From positions 65,304 through 129,303 of the forward strand of contig NZ_JAGXJW010000012.1 in assembly GCF_019091135.1 (NCBI RefSeq): a stretch of DNA of 64,000 nt, read 5' to 3'. The position numbers were made by a program, and so were the translations under genes. The notes below the pieces were generated by a model. The model ran no database searches. It saw only the letters and a list, made by a program, of their open reading frames with translations, and was not told the DNA's origin. This DNA comes from Cohnella sp. GbtcB17 (GTDB lineage Bacteria > Bacillota > Bacilli > Paenibacillales > Paenibacillaceae). This document shows, piece by piece, positions 51,783 to 59,788 of the stretch; position 1 is the stretch's first letter, and each line of letters starts with the position of its first letter.

Positions 51783-53915
51783 TTGTCTAATCCGTATCCA
51801 ATTGATAGGATATTTGTAAAACGCATTCCATTCGAAGTCGGGACGGTGAACCCGCGCCTCATGTCTCATTTTCATTCAAACGCAAGCCACGGCATCGAGA
51901 TCGACAGACTGGAGCAGCATTACTTGGTCGGCCGCGAAGCGGAGAAGGCCGCCTATCTCTCCTGGATCGCGGATCCGGCGCAGCGCCGGAAGATTCTGAA
52001 CCTGTTCGGGACGGGCGGCGTCGGCAAAAGCTACCTGCTGAACGAGTTCCGCAGGCTGGCGGAGGGCGCCGGCGCGCGGTTCGTGTCGATGGACTGCCGC
52101 TCGCTGCGAACGCCGGAGGACTTTTGCCTCCTGCTGCTGCGGCGGCTACGGTACCGGACGGAGACGATCGAACGGGACGCCGATGCGGACCGGCTGACCG
52201 CCGTCTGCTTAGACGCGCTGGCCGAAGTCGCCGAATCGCACAAAACCGTGCTCGCGCTCGATACGTTCGAGGATGCAGGAGAGCTCGAGCACTGGCTGCG
52301 GGAAGCGTTCCTGTCGCGCCTGGCCCCAGGCGTGCTCGCGGTCTTGTCCGGCAGATCGCCGCTGGGCGGGCCGTGGATGGCCTCGCCCGCATGGCGGCAA
52401 TGGATCCACCGGCTCCCGCTGTCCGACTTGGACTTCGATGCGGTCAGGCTGTACGCCGAACGATCAGGCGTGACGAACGTCGCCGACCAGCGGGCCGTCT
52501 GGCAGAAGACGAAGGGGCACCCGCTCACGATGTCGCTGCTGGTGGCGACGATGATGGCGCATTCGCCCGGCAGGCAGACGGCATCGGAGGACGGCGCCGT
52601 ATTCGGCCGCGTCGCCGCAGCCTGGCTGAGGGAAGTGCCGGAGCCCGCGATGAAGGAGCTCGTCGAAGCGGCGGCCGTGCTGCGGGTGTTTAACCAGGAG
52701 ATCGTCGGCTACGTGCTGGACAGGGAGATTGGAGCGGACGAATTCCGCAGGCTGGCCGAATACTCGTTCGTCCAACGCATCGACCGCGGCTGGCTGCTGC
52801 ACGACCTGCTGCGCGAGGCGATCGCCGAAGATTTGCGGTCGCGCGTGCCTCAGCGGTACGAAGAGCTATGGAAGCGATGCGTGCTGTATTACTATCGCAA
52901 GCTCAAGAGCACGGCGCGAAAAAAAACGATGTCTTGGGAAAACGCGGAGTGGTTTTATTATATCGGCAACCAGTTGATCCATGCCCTGTTCTACCAGCAG
53001 TCGGTCACGCACCGAATGGAGCCGCTGTCGCCTGCCAACTGGGAGGAGGCGCTGCGCTACGTGGAGCAGCGGTACGCCACCGTGCGCGAATATCCGGTTC
53101 GGCGCGTCGACCCCGTCTCGGGGCAGTCGTTCGACTATTTGTACACGGTGCAGGACAGCCTGTTCGGCCTGAAGCACATCCATCTGGATTCGCTCTATGC
53201 GCTCGATCCGGGCAGCGTGAAGCTGGCGCGCGATCTCGACGGCACCGTTTGCGGGCTTTTCGTCTTCATTGCCATCAACGAGCGGACGCTCGATTATCTA
53301 AAAAGCGAGCCCCTGTCCGCCGCCTACTTTTCCAGTCTGGACGAAACCAGGCTGAACGAGCTGCGCGTGCCCGCCCACCAGCGCGCGGGCTACTTCGTCA
53401 AGACGCTCGACGTCTACGATCCGTCCGACGGCGCGATGATGCAGGCCGCGGGCATCGCCTTCATCACCCACATGCTCTCCGCCGGATTCGTCGTGGCGGC
53501 GCCTCCGCCCCATCCGCTGCCGAGGGACATCTTCTTGAGCTTCGGCGCAGAGATTCCGGACGTCGTCCATTACGATTACGACGAACGGATCGCGACGCCG
53601 TATTACGTCCTGGACACGCGCGGGCCCAAGCTGCAGGACTATTTGAACCGGACGATCGCGGCTATCGGCCTCGTTGACGAGACCGAGATCGAGACGGGGC
53701 CTGCAGCGGCGCCGGGGCCGCATCTCACGAGCCGCGAACGGGACGTGGCGGACCTGGTCGCCGAAGGGCGTGCCAACGCCGAGAACGCGGCGCGGCTGTT
53801 CATCAGCGAGACGACCGTCAAAAAGCACGTCGCGCACATATTCAAAAAACTGAACGTGAAAAGCAGGGCGCAGCTGATCGGCTTATATGCGGGACGCGCG
53901 AGGGTTGGACGTTAG
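51783..53915 (+). CDS. LuxR-family regulator with N-terminal P-loop ATPase (STAND-like)
   Basis: 710 aa. Walker A is FGTGGVGKSY (about residues 74-83), followed by a Walker-B-like TVLALDTFED and an ATPase region to about 320. A long middle region of about 310 residues without clear repeats follows. A C-terminal LuxR helix-turn-helix (about 650-705) reads LTSRERDVADLVAEG, ISETTVKKHVAHIFKKLNVK and SRAQLIGLY. This layout is that of ATP-switch activators related to MalT. TTG start at 51783 with AGGAAAAAAGG upstream; starts at 51861 (ATG) or nearby are possible. It is divergent from the lipoprotein-SLH pair across about 140 bases and is a likely regulator of it (inference). Confidence 0.88.
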   Translation: MSNPYPIDRIFVKRIPFEVGTVNPRLMSHFHSNASHGIEIDRLEQHYLVGREAEKAAYLSWIADPAQRRKILNLFGTGGVGKSYLLNEFRRLAEGAGARFVSMDCRSLRTPEDFCLLLLRRLRYRTETIERDADADRLTAVCLDALAEVAESHKTVLALDTFEDAGELEHWLREAFLSRLAPGVLAVLSGRSPLGGPWMASPAWRQWIHRLPLSDLDFDAVRLYAERSGVTNVADQRAVWQKTKGHPLTMSLLVATMMAHSPGRQTASEDGAVFGRVAAAWLREVPEPAMKELVEAAAVLRVFNQEIVGYVLDREIGADEFRRLAEYSFVQRIDRGWLLHDLLREAIAEDLRSRVPQRYEELWKRCVLYYYRKLKSTARKKTMSWENAEWFYYIGNQLIHALFYQQSVTHRMEPLSPANWEEALRYVEQRYATVREYPVRRVDPVSGQSFDYLYTVQDSLFGLKHIHLDSLYALDPGSVKLARDLDGTVCGLFVFIAINERTLDYLKSEPLSAAYFSSLDETRLNELRVPAHQRAGYFVKTLDVYDPSDGAMMQAAGIAFITHMLSAGFVVAAPPPHPLPRDIFLSFGAEIPDVVHYDYDERIATPYYVLDTRGPKLQDYLNRTIAAIGLVDETEIETGPAAAPGPHLTSRERDVADLVAEGRANAENAARLFISETTVKKHVAHIFKKLNVKSRAQLIGLYAGRARVGR

Positions 53916-53948
53916 CTCGAAGGGTATGGCGGGCGGCAATGGCAAAGA

Positions 53949-53989
53949 CCGCAGTCGGCGGGCAGGTTGCCCACTGTCTGCGGTCTATA
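53949..53989. other. Hairpin after the LuxR-type gene
   Basis: AGACCGCAG pairs with CTGCGGTCT and inner GGGCA with TGCCC. There is no clear U-tract on either strand, so a terminator role for the convergent genes is only possible. Confidence 0.45.
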
Positions 53990-54057
53990 GTTGCGGTCCG
54001 TTTCGTTATCCTGAATCGACGAGAAGATACGCATCTCGAACGACTTTTTCACACTCC

Positions 54058-55263
54058 TCAGTCGCCCGCGCGTCTGCCCCGCTTAGGCGCCGGCGCCGCA
54101 AGCTCGGCCAGGGCGCGGCTCGCCGCCGCGCGGACGCGCTCGTCCGCGTCGGCTTCGGCTGCCTCCGCTAGGGCAGCCTGCGCGATGTCTCCGCGGATGC
54201 GGCCGAGCGCCCAGGCCGCCGTCGCGCGCAGCTCAAAGCGCGGATCCTCGCGCAGCACACGGGCGACATCGCCCGCGGACGCCTCGTCGCGGAAGTTGCC
54301 GAGCCCGATCAGCGCATTGCGCTGGATCGGCTTGCGGCCGCGCCAGGCGGCGCTGCTCGCGCCGAACGTCTCCTTGAACTCGCGGTTGCCCATCTGCAGC
54401 AGCGGGCGAAGCAGCGGCTTGGCTATCTCCGGGTCCGGCAGCGTCTCGGCCTGATGCCGCGAATCGATGCCCCGGTTGATCGGGCATACGATCTGGCAGG
54501 TGTCGCAGCCGTACAGCCGATTGCCCATTTTGACCATCGCTTCTTCGTCCAGCAGACCTTTGCTCTGGGTCAAGTAGGAAATGCACTTCTGCGCGTTCAA
54601 CTGCCCCGGACCGACCAGCGCGCCCGTCGGACAGGCATCGATGCAGATCGTGCAGTCCCCGCACTGATCCAGAAGCGGCGCGTCCGGCGGCAACGGCAAA
54701 TTCGTGATCATCTCGCCAAGGTATATCCACGAGCCGAGTTCGTCGTTCATGATCATGCAGTTTTTGCCGCTCCAGCCGATCCCGGCACGCTCGGCGACCG
54801 CCCGGTCGGAGAGTGCGCCCGTGTCGACCATGGACAGCCACCTGAGCTCCGGCACCCGCTCCGCCAGCCATTCGGCAAGCCGTTCGAGCCGCCTGCCGAG
54901 CACGCGGTGATAATCCTCGCCCCATGCCGAACGCGACAAAATGCCGCGGCGAGCCCCCGGCTCGGACACGGGCGGATTTTTTAGCTTCGACGGATAAGCG
55001 ACCGCAATCGCCACGATCGAGCGGGGCTCCTCGAACAACAGGGATGGCTGCGTCCGCTTGTCCAGGTCCGGCTCCTCGAAGCCCGACTCGTAGCCGAGCG
55101 CCCGATGCGCGGCGAGCCTCTCCCGCAGCTCCGGGAAAGGCTCGGCCGATGTCACGCCGACCCGGTCGATGCCAAGCGACTTCGCCGCCGCGAGCATATC
55201 CCTTTTCAACGACGACCAATAGGCGGGGCTGCGGCTCGGCGCCGCGATGCCCTCTTTATTCAA
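54058..55263 (-). CDS. queG: Epoxyqueuosine reductase
   Basis: 401 aa from a TTG at 55263 with AGGAGG upstream; the frame is open for 57 more codons but those overlap the signal peptidase gene. It performs the last step of queuosine synthesis in tRNA, reducing epoxyqueuosine with cobalamin and two [4Fe-4S] clusters. The clusters are bound by CGDCTICIDACPTG and CDTCQIVCPIN. RAGIGWSGKN and LGEMITNLPL are family blocks around the catalytic Asp region. The C-terminal ~90 residues are HEAT-like repeats. It is the last gene of the ntdP-sipase-queG operon, 22 bases after the peptidase gene. Confidence 0.95.
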   Translation of the reverse strand: MNKEGIAAPSRSPAYWSSLKRDMLAAAKSLGIDRVGVTSAEPFPELRERLAAHRALGYESGFEEPDLDKRTQPSLLFEEPRSIVAIAVAYPSKLKNPPVSEPGARRGILSRSAWGEDYHRVLGRRLERLAEWLAERVPELRWLSMVDTGALSDRAVAERAGIGWSGKNCMIMNDELGSWIYLGEMITNLPLPPDAPLLDQCGDCTICIDACPTGALVGPGQLNAQKCISYLTQSKGLLDEEAMVKMGNRLYGCDTCQIVCPINRGIDSRHQAETLPDPEIAKPLLRPLLQMGNREFKETFGASSAAWRGRKPIQRNALIGLGNFRDEASAGDVARVLREDPRFELRATAAWALGRIRGDIAQAALAEAAEADADERVRAAASRALAELAAPAPKRGRRAGD

Positions 55264-55285
55264 CGTCAGGTCTCCCTCCTCGTTG

Positions 55286-55870
55286 CTACAGCCGCTTCCA
55301 GCGCACGATCGGCCACATGATGAATTCCGTCCGCCCGAGCAGCAGCGACTTCGGCACTTCCCCGAACGTACGGCTGTCCTTGCTCGCGCCGAGACGGCGA
55401 TTGTCTCCCATAATGAAGTATTTCCCGTCTTCAACCTTGATCGGTCCGAAGTCCCCGTCCTCGATCGGACTATCGGTATAAGGCTCGACCCGAAGCTCGC
55501 CGTTCACGTACAGCTGTCCGCCTTTGCCCTCGACCGTATCGCCGGGCATGCCGATGATGCGTTTGACGAGAAACTTCTTCTTGTCCGGACCGTCGCTCGG
55601 ATCCTTGAGGATCACGACGTCGCCTGCCTTCGGCTGGCCGAGCTCATAGGCGACCTTGTTGACGAACAGCCATTCGTGCTCGTACAACGTCGGCTCCATC
55701 GACTCTCCCTTGACCGTCGACAGCCTGAATACGAAAGCCCACAGCAGGATGACGATCGTAAAAGCGATGCCCAGGGCGCGCAGCCACTCCCAAAGCTCGC
55801 GTCGCCAGACGGATTCGGGCTTGACCGAGCGGGATCTGCCGGGCTGGGGAATGCCGGATGTCTGCTTCAT
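55286..55870 (-). CDS. Type I signal peptidase
   Basis: 194 aa. One membrane helix (about 32-50) anchors an outer-face protease that cleaves signal peptides from exported proteins. The catalytic Ser57 is in KGESMEPTL, and Lys103 in LVKRIIGMPGD. The box-E motif is GDNRRLGASKDSR, where GDN is followed by RRLGASKDSR as in SipS-type enzymes. Its ATG overlaps the ntdP stop (ATGA). Given the giant exported proteins nearby it may process them, though such cells usually carry several signal peptidases. Confidence 0.96.
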   Translation of the reverse strand: MKQTSGIPQPGRSRSVKPESVWRRELWEWLRALGIAFTIVILLWAFVFRLSTVKGESMEPTLYEHEWLFVNKVAYELGQPKAGDVVILKDPSDGPDKKKFLVKRIIGMPGDTVEGKGGQLYVNGELRVEPYTDSPIEDGDFGPIKVEDGKYFIMGDNRRLGASKDSRTFGEVPKSLLLGRTEFIMWPIVRWKRL

Positions 55871-56463
55871 GGATACGACTCATTCTCCTTCGCCTGGGGG
55901 CTGTCTCTCCACTCGCGATAATAGCGTCTGGCTTCCTCGTCGCCGAACGGCTGTCCGAACGTCGCCACACGCTCGTGCAGCGCGCGCAGCCCATCTTCCA
56001 CCTGTCCGCGAACGGATGCGCTGTATCGATATTCTTCCTTATGCTTGTCGTATTCGTCCCGGTCCAGGTCGAGCACCGATCCGCCAGGCAGAAGCACGAC
56101 GTCCAGGTCGTAGTCGATATAGGTCAGCACATTGTTGTAACGATAGGGCGGAGACGCCACGTTGCAATAATAACGCACGCCCCGGTCCTCCAGCAGCGCC
56201 ACCACGTTAAACCATTCGCCCGGCAGAAAAAAAGAAACGGCCGGCACCCGGCTGATCCATTCTTTGCCGTCGGCTTCGCGAATCGGCGTATGATCGTTCA
56301 CGTATACCATGATGCTCGCGTCCCGATGCGCGGGATGGAGCCTGTCCTCCGGAACTTTCCAGTTCTCGAGCCACATGCGGTGGAGCGAGCCGTTGTGCTT
56401 AAAGCTCTTGATCGTACAGCTCTCGTATATAGATGTAGATATTAAGCCGCCGATGCGCTCCAT
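55867..56463 (-). CDS. DUF402 / NtdP family nucleoside tri- and diphosphatase
   Basis: 198 aa. The family pattern is clear: SFKHNGSLHRMW, VYVNDHTPIREADGKEWISR, VSFFLPGEWFNVVALLEDRG, YYCNVASPPYRYNN, and the metal-binding YIDYDLDVVLLPGG and LDRDEYDKHKE. Bacillus and Staphylococcus relatives (NtdP/YgaC) hydrolyse nucleoside di- and triphosphates, which fits here. It is the first gene of the operon with the signal peptidase and QueG. A TATAAT-like -10 lies on the minus strand at 56531-56526, without an obvious -35. Confidence 0.9.
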   Translation of the reverse strand: MERIGGLISTSIYESCTIKSFKHNGSLHRMWLENWKVPEDRLHPAHRDASIMVYVNDHTPIREADGKEWISRVPAVSFFLPGEWFNVVALLEDRGVRYYCNVASPPYRYNNVLTYIDYDLDVVLLPGGSVLDLDRDEYDKHKEEYRYSASVRGQVEDGLRALHERVATFGQPFGDEEARRYYREWRDSPQAKENESYP

Positions 56464-56712
56464 GCCAAGCCCCCTGCCGTAGAACCATTTAAGATAATAT
56501 AAGAATAGTCTTTGTCGCTTTTTTCATTATACCCGATTATCAGGAGTCGCATAAACTAAAGGATATTCCGAATGCCCGTTATTCCTTTATCCTAATTTAC
56601 GACCGTTTACGTGCCTTTAGCAACAATTTTTTGCAACAAGTTTGCGACAAGCGTCAGGCGGGATCTACTGTTACACTCGATCAGAACTTAGTATGGATCG
56701 AGGTACTATATT

Positions 56713-57039
56713 ATGAAGTCATCAAGCGAAAAGGTTCAGTATGCAAGGTCAGCGATTTATACTTTGCTCGGGCTTCTTGAGCCGGAAGAGGCGAATGCTG
56801 TATTAAATCATCTCAATGAGCGTTTTGGTCGATCACTTCTGATCAAGCAAGACCTACCGAGGGTATTTACTTGCGAAGAACTTGCAAAGAGATGGAGGCT
56901 TCATGCCAATACAGTCCGCTTGCTGGCAGCAAATGACAGTAGGCTTGGAGCGTTCAAACAAGGACGAAGATGGCTCGTCAGACAGGATTCTTTAGATGCC
57001 TATGAACAAGCAAAAACTGCGAAGAAGATTAAACGCTAA
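56713..57039 (+). CDS. Helix-turn-helix DNA-binding protein, excisionase/MerR-like
   Basis: 108 aa. The N-terminal half (about 1-50) is helical and unrecognised (IYTLLGLLEPEEANAVLNHL). The C-terminal half (about 52-100) is an HTH_17/excisionase-type winged helix: VFTCEELAKRWRLHANTVRLL, LGAFKQGRRWLVRQDSLDAY. It may act as an excisionase or a small regulator. It is the first gene in the more A/T-rich right end of the window and marks the start of the accessory island. Confidence 0.78.
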   Translation: MKSSSEKVQYARSAIYTLLGLLEPEEANAVLNHLNERFGRSLLIKQDLPRVFTCEELAKRWRLHANTVRLLAANDSRLGAFKQGRRWLVRQDSLDAYEQAKTAKKIKR

Positions 57040-57079
57040 AGAAGAGCCCTAGCAGCTATTCGCCGGGGCTTCTCTTTTT
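57038..57079. terminator. Terminator between convergent genes
   Basis: AAGAAGAGCCC pairs with GGGCTTCTCTT with one mismatch, followed by a T-run on the plus strand and preceded by an A-rich stretch for the convergent pseudogene. Confidence 0.65.
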
Positions 57080-57471
57080 ATAACCCTTCGAAAGGTCCGG
57101 ATACTTAACCTCGATCGGCAATCGTGGAATCTGTATCTTTATAATCAGGTCCGAGTAGTCCTCTATCCTCTCTGTCATGTATGCGCGTAATGTAGCTCTC
57201 TCGATCTCGTACAGTCCGCGTCGGCCGGCTATAGAATATGTAAAGATTAACTTTAGCCAGGAGCGTTCCGGCTTATCCTTGACCCAAATACGGAGTTCCT
57301 TAAGTCTACCGAGCGAGCGCTCGATTTCTCCTTGTAGGAAGCTACCTACAAGCTTTGTGATAGCTCTCGTGTACCAGTCGCCTCCTCATGCTGCTTACGG
57401 GCTAACTCCATAAGTGTCATGATCTCAACATGATCCTGGATGAGCTGAATGTCTTCTGCTTGTGCACTCAT
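57056..57471 (-). pseudogene. Frameshifted gene of unknown function
   Basis: An ATG at 57471 behind AGGGGTG opens MSAQAEDIQLIQDHVEIM and continues LMELARKQHEEATG before a stop after 42 codons. The neighbouring frames then continue a protein-like sequence: AITKLVGSFLQGEIERS, then GRLKELRIWVKDKPERSW, IAGRRGLYEIERATLRAYM, IQIPRLPIEVKYPDL, ending at the TAG at 57056. At least two frameshifts are needed to join them. The family is not recognised. It is a decayed small gene, probably of phage or plasmid origin, and its start overlaps the gene upstream. Confidence 0.6.
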
Positions 57472-57676
57472 GAGATATCACACCCCTGAATCGGCAGCGG
57501 CCGACATGAAAGAATGCGACAGCATGCAGGCTGCGCGGCGCGTGCTTTGTCAGGTCGTAGGCCGATACCGTGTTGTCGATCACGCCAACTACTTTCATGG
57601 ATCGTTGCGTGAATTTTCCCTGCTGGTCTTCGTAGATCATCACGACGGATTGGCCAATTTATTTATTGAGGTTCAT
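57425..57676 (-). pseudogene. Small gene with nonsense codon 6
   Basis: The ATG at 57676 has a perfect ribosome site (AAGGAGG, seven to eight bases upstream), but codon 6 is TAA: MNLNK-stop-IGQSVVMIYEDQQ. The same frame then runs on as KFTQRSMKVVGVIDNTVSAY and DLTKHAPRS to 57425. Its tail overlaps the next broken gene out of frame, so it may be frameshifted there as well. Re-initiation at the ATG of MIYEDQQ is conceivable. Family unknown. Confidence 0.6.
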
Positions 57677-57977
57677 GGCGGGCCTCCTTAACTATGTGAA
57701 TGGTACCGGGGCAACCTTCTTTCCAGTCCTCGAGTCCATTCTTTCGTAGTGATCACATTCAAGACTGCTTGTCGTGTCTTACCCATGTTCGCCTCGATTC
57801 GCCGTAACGAGAACATTTGCTCTCATTTTAACAGGAAGCATACGTTTTGCATACTCAAATAAGAACGTGCATTCTTATAAACTCTTTCTAAATATTTTGT
57901 AATCCAGGACTCGTCAAATTTCGCCACATATTGTAACATTGGGAAGTGAAGTTATTCCTACAATTGGGGGATTTGGA
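57677..57977. other. A/T-rich intergenic stretch
   Basis: It holds the upstream region of the leftward broken genes and of the Ltp-type lipoprotein gene. GAACATTTGCTC at 57811-57822 is one mismatch from the LexA/DinR core GAAC-N4-GTTC. Nothing else is recognisable. Confidence 0.35.
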
Positions 57978-58514
57978 TTGAAAAAAGTAATTATCACTAG
58001 CGCGATGGCTGCTTTACTTCTCGCGGGATGCTCGGCGGAAAATGGTGCTGCTCCGGAGAGCGAATCACCCCCTGCTAGTACCGCCCCAGCTAGTTCAGCT
58101 CCTGCAAGCTCGGCAGAGCCAACCAAGACTGCAGAACCAACCAAGTCGGCAGAACCAACAAAGGCTGTTGCAGCGAAAACGGAGGCGCCGAAAGCTACAG
58201 AAAAGAGTGTGCCTAGAGAATATAAGGCCGCATTAAAATCGGCGGAATCTTATGCGGAGATTATGCATATGTCAAAGGCGGACATTTTCGAGCAATTGAC
58301 CTCTGAATATGGAGGTAAATTCCCGAAAGAAGCTGCTCAATACGCTATTGACACCATTGTTTGGGATTGGAAAGAAAATGCACTGCAAACGGCTAAATCA
58401 TATGCAGAGACAATGAATATGTCGGATTCAGAAATTTACGACCAGTTGATTTCAGAATACGGAGCAAAATTTACCAAAGAGGAAGCGCAATACGCGATAG
58501 ACCATTTAGAATAG
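57978..58514 (+). CDS. Ltp-family lipoprotein with two repeat domains
   Basis: 178 aa from a TTG at 57978. A lipoprotein signal peptide with lipobox LLAGC (Cys18) is followed by a Ser/Pro/Ala-rich stalk with three EPTK repeats. Two ~46-residue repeats follow (about 80-127 and 134-178), each of the form AxxxAxSYAExMxMSxxxIxxQLxSEYGxKFxKExAQYAID. This repeat is the host cell surface-exposed lipoprotein (Ltp) domain. The best-known member, Ltp of the Streptococcus thermophilus prophage TP-J34, blocks DNA entry of incoming phages; many chromosomal relatives are uncharacterised. The surrounding mobile-element debris supports a phage or plasmid origin. Confidence 0.85.
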   Translation: MKKVIITSAMAALLLAGCSAENGAAPESESPPASTAPASSAPASSAEPTKTAEPTKSAEPTKAVAAKTEAPKATEKSVPREYKAALKSAESYAEIMHMSKADIFEQLTSEYGGKFPKEAAQYAIDTIVWDWKENALQTAKSYAETMNMSDSEIYDQLISEYGAKFTKEEAQYAIDHLE

Positions 58515-58530
58515 TATTACGATGACAATG

Positions 58531-58558
58531 CCCGGAGCTGGTGCTTCGGGTTTTATTT
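58531..58558 (+). terminator. Terminator of the Ltp-type gene
   Basis: CCCGGAGC and GCTTCGGG pair around TGGT, followed by TTTTATTTT. Confidence 0.85.
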
Positions 58559-58657
58559 TGGTTGCAAAATCCCCCTTTTTTGACTATTGGTTGCCACTGG
58601 ATAATCTATTCATATCGATGTCAAGCAAACGCCGATTTTATAGCGAATATGTAAAGT

Positions 58658-58682
58658 AAAAAGCCGAGTCCGAAGACCCAGC
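58658..58682 (-). terminator. UUCG-loop terminator of secreted-protein gene copy 1
   Basis: On the minus strand GCTGGGTC and GACTCGGC enclose TTCG and are followed by T5. Copy 2 at 63577 has the same structure. Confidence 0.85.
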
Positions 58683-58690
58683 TAAAAATT

Positions 58691-59218
58691 TTAGAATGGT
58701 TGAGAATTATTAATAACTACAGTGGAATTGTTCATTATTTGTCCATTCGTCGTTCTTGTCGCCCTCATCTCTGCTGAAGCAATAAATCTACCATATTCAC
58801 TGTCGACGACAATTTTGCCCCAAGCCGGTCTTTTGGTACAAGGTAATGCTTGACCAAATCCATAGCTTTGATTGTAAGACGCTGTTTTCTGACCGTTTAA
58901 GGTAAAGCTTGTGCCAGCAACAAAATTGGTCGTGTACCCAGCTGTGTCCGGAATGTTTAATCCTACATCTGTTAATGAAGTTCCATCTGCAGAGTAAAGG
59001 AATACACTTACGTTAGAGGCATCCGATCCGCCATTCACATTTGTCAGATTGAACATAAAGCTGGCAAATCGGTCAGTGGAATTACATGCAGTATTACTTT
59101 GAATTGAGAAATATACAACACGGCTCGCATCTGCAGATACCGGAACCGCCGAAACTACAGAAGTCAATGCTACGACTCCGGCTGCGATCAATCCTGTTTT
59201 CTTCAACCATTGTTTCAT
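58691..59218 (-). CDS. Secreted protein of unknown function, copy 1 of 3
   Basis: 175 aa from the ATG at 59218 with AAAGGGGA upstream. A signal peptide MKQWLKKTGLIAAGVVALTS runs on to about residue 29 (cleavage after VPVSADA). The mature part is ~145 residues, probably all-beta (VSVFLYSADGTSLTDVG), with two Cys and a conserved C-terminal block WGKIVVDSEYGRFIASAEM. It is clearly paralogous to 63036-63569 and to the broken copy at 63704; signal peptide, YGKIVV block and promoter are shared. A perfect Spo0A-like box lies 65 bases upstream. Family not recognised. Confidence 0.82.
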   Translation of the reverse strand: MKQWLKKTGLIAAGVVALTSVVSAVPVSADASRVVYFSIQSNTACNSTDRFASFMFNLTNVNGGSDASNVSVFLYSADGTSLTDVGLNIPDTAGYTTNFVAGTSFTLNGQKTASYNQSYGFGQALPCTKRPAWGKIVVDSEYGRFIASAEMRATRTTNGQIMNNSTVVINNSQPF

Positions 59219-59283
59219 AAGTCCATCCCCTTTCAATATTGGCTTCATCATATCCAACATTTAGGGGAAGAAACAGACTGACA

Positions 59284-59292
59284 TTCGACAAA
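59284..59292 (-). promoter_or_regulatory. Spo0A-like box upstream of copy 1
   Basis: TTTGTCGAA on the minus strand, a perfect match to the 0A box, 65 bases before the ATG at 59218. It lies within a longer block, TATTGTAAATATTTGTCGAA, that is shared with copy 2. Confidence 0.55.
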
Positions 59293-59342
59293 TATTTACA
59301 ATAAACTGGAGAGTTACATTACTTTTCAGGATATATGCAAGT

Positions 59343-59570
59343 AGTGCTGCGACCGAAAGTTGAGGGCTCTGGAAGGACTTGCTTGAGGGATCAGACAGCA
59401 GTAACTTGAGGGAATGGTCGCCGAGCGTGCAAAAAGCCAGTATGTCGGGCGCCAGGATCCGCGCTGGATCAAGATCATTATTTACGAATATGCCGAATTA
59501 TCAATCGCTGGATATCGTCGCGACAAATTTGGATTGCTTGCTCACTATGAAGGGCCCCGGCCCGGATCTA
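59343..59570 (+). pseudogene. Fragment of ATP-dependent DNA ligase (3' part), copy A
   Basis: Translation pieces in different frames read VLRPKVEGSG, then RQQ-stop-LEGMVAERAKSQYVG, DPRWIKIIIYEYAELSIAGY, RRDKFGLLAHYEGPRPG. They align with the C-terminal half of the better-preserved ligase remnant at 62166-62863 (VEGGIG, RQQKLEGIVVKRASSPYVG, WIKIINYEYAEVAIAGYRR). It contains an in-frame TAA and frameshifts and lacks the N-terminal catalytic half. Orientation is opposite to the other remnant. Confidence 0.75.
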
Positions 59571-59656
59571 AAACTTCGGTAATTGACGAGCCTCTTTCAA
59601 TTGAAGTAAGCTCTTTTTGTAATTGGTGGAAATATTATAAAGGGGGTTGAGTAGAA

Positions 59657-59788
59657 TTGGAGGATACTGAAAAGGCAATATTGCAAGTATTATATGATGA
59701 GAGACGCAATAGCCCTATGACTGTAAGTCAAATAAATATGAATATTGCCAAAAGAAATGGGATCTCCATAAAGATCCCTGAAGTTTGA
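59657..59788 (+). CDS. N-terminal piece of a winged-helix-like protein (possibly frameshifted from the next gene)
   Basis: 43 aa from a TTG at 59657 behind GGGGG. MEDTEKAILQVLYDERRNSP and SQINMNIAKRNGISIKIPEV look like the first helices of a winged-helix domain. It stops at TGA 59786-59788, overlapping the TTG of the next frame as TTGA. Insertion of one T would fuse it to the next reading frame (IPEV then LKDLKYKKLIRS), completing the wing. Either a one-base deletion in a T-run, a sequencing error, or genuine translational coupling explains the layout. Confidence 0.55.
   Translation: MEDTEKAILQVLYDERRNSPMTVSQINMNIAKRNGISIKIPEV

Noticed and set aside
57811-57822. LexA (DinR) box GAACATTTGCTC
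   Set aside because: One mismatch in the core and incomplete flanks, and the nearest genes are broken or a lipoprotein. Too weak to call as a site.
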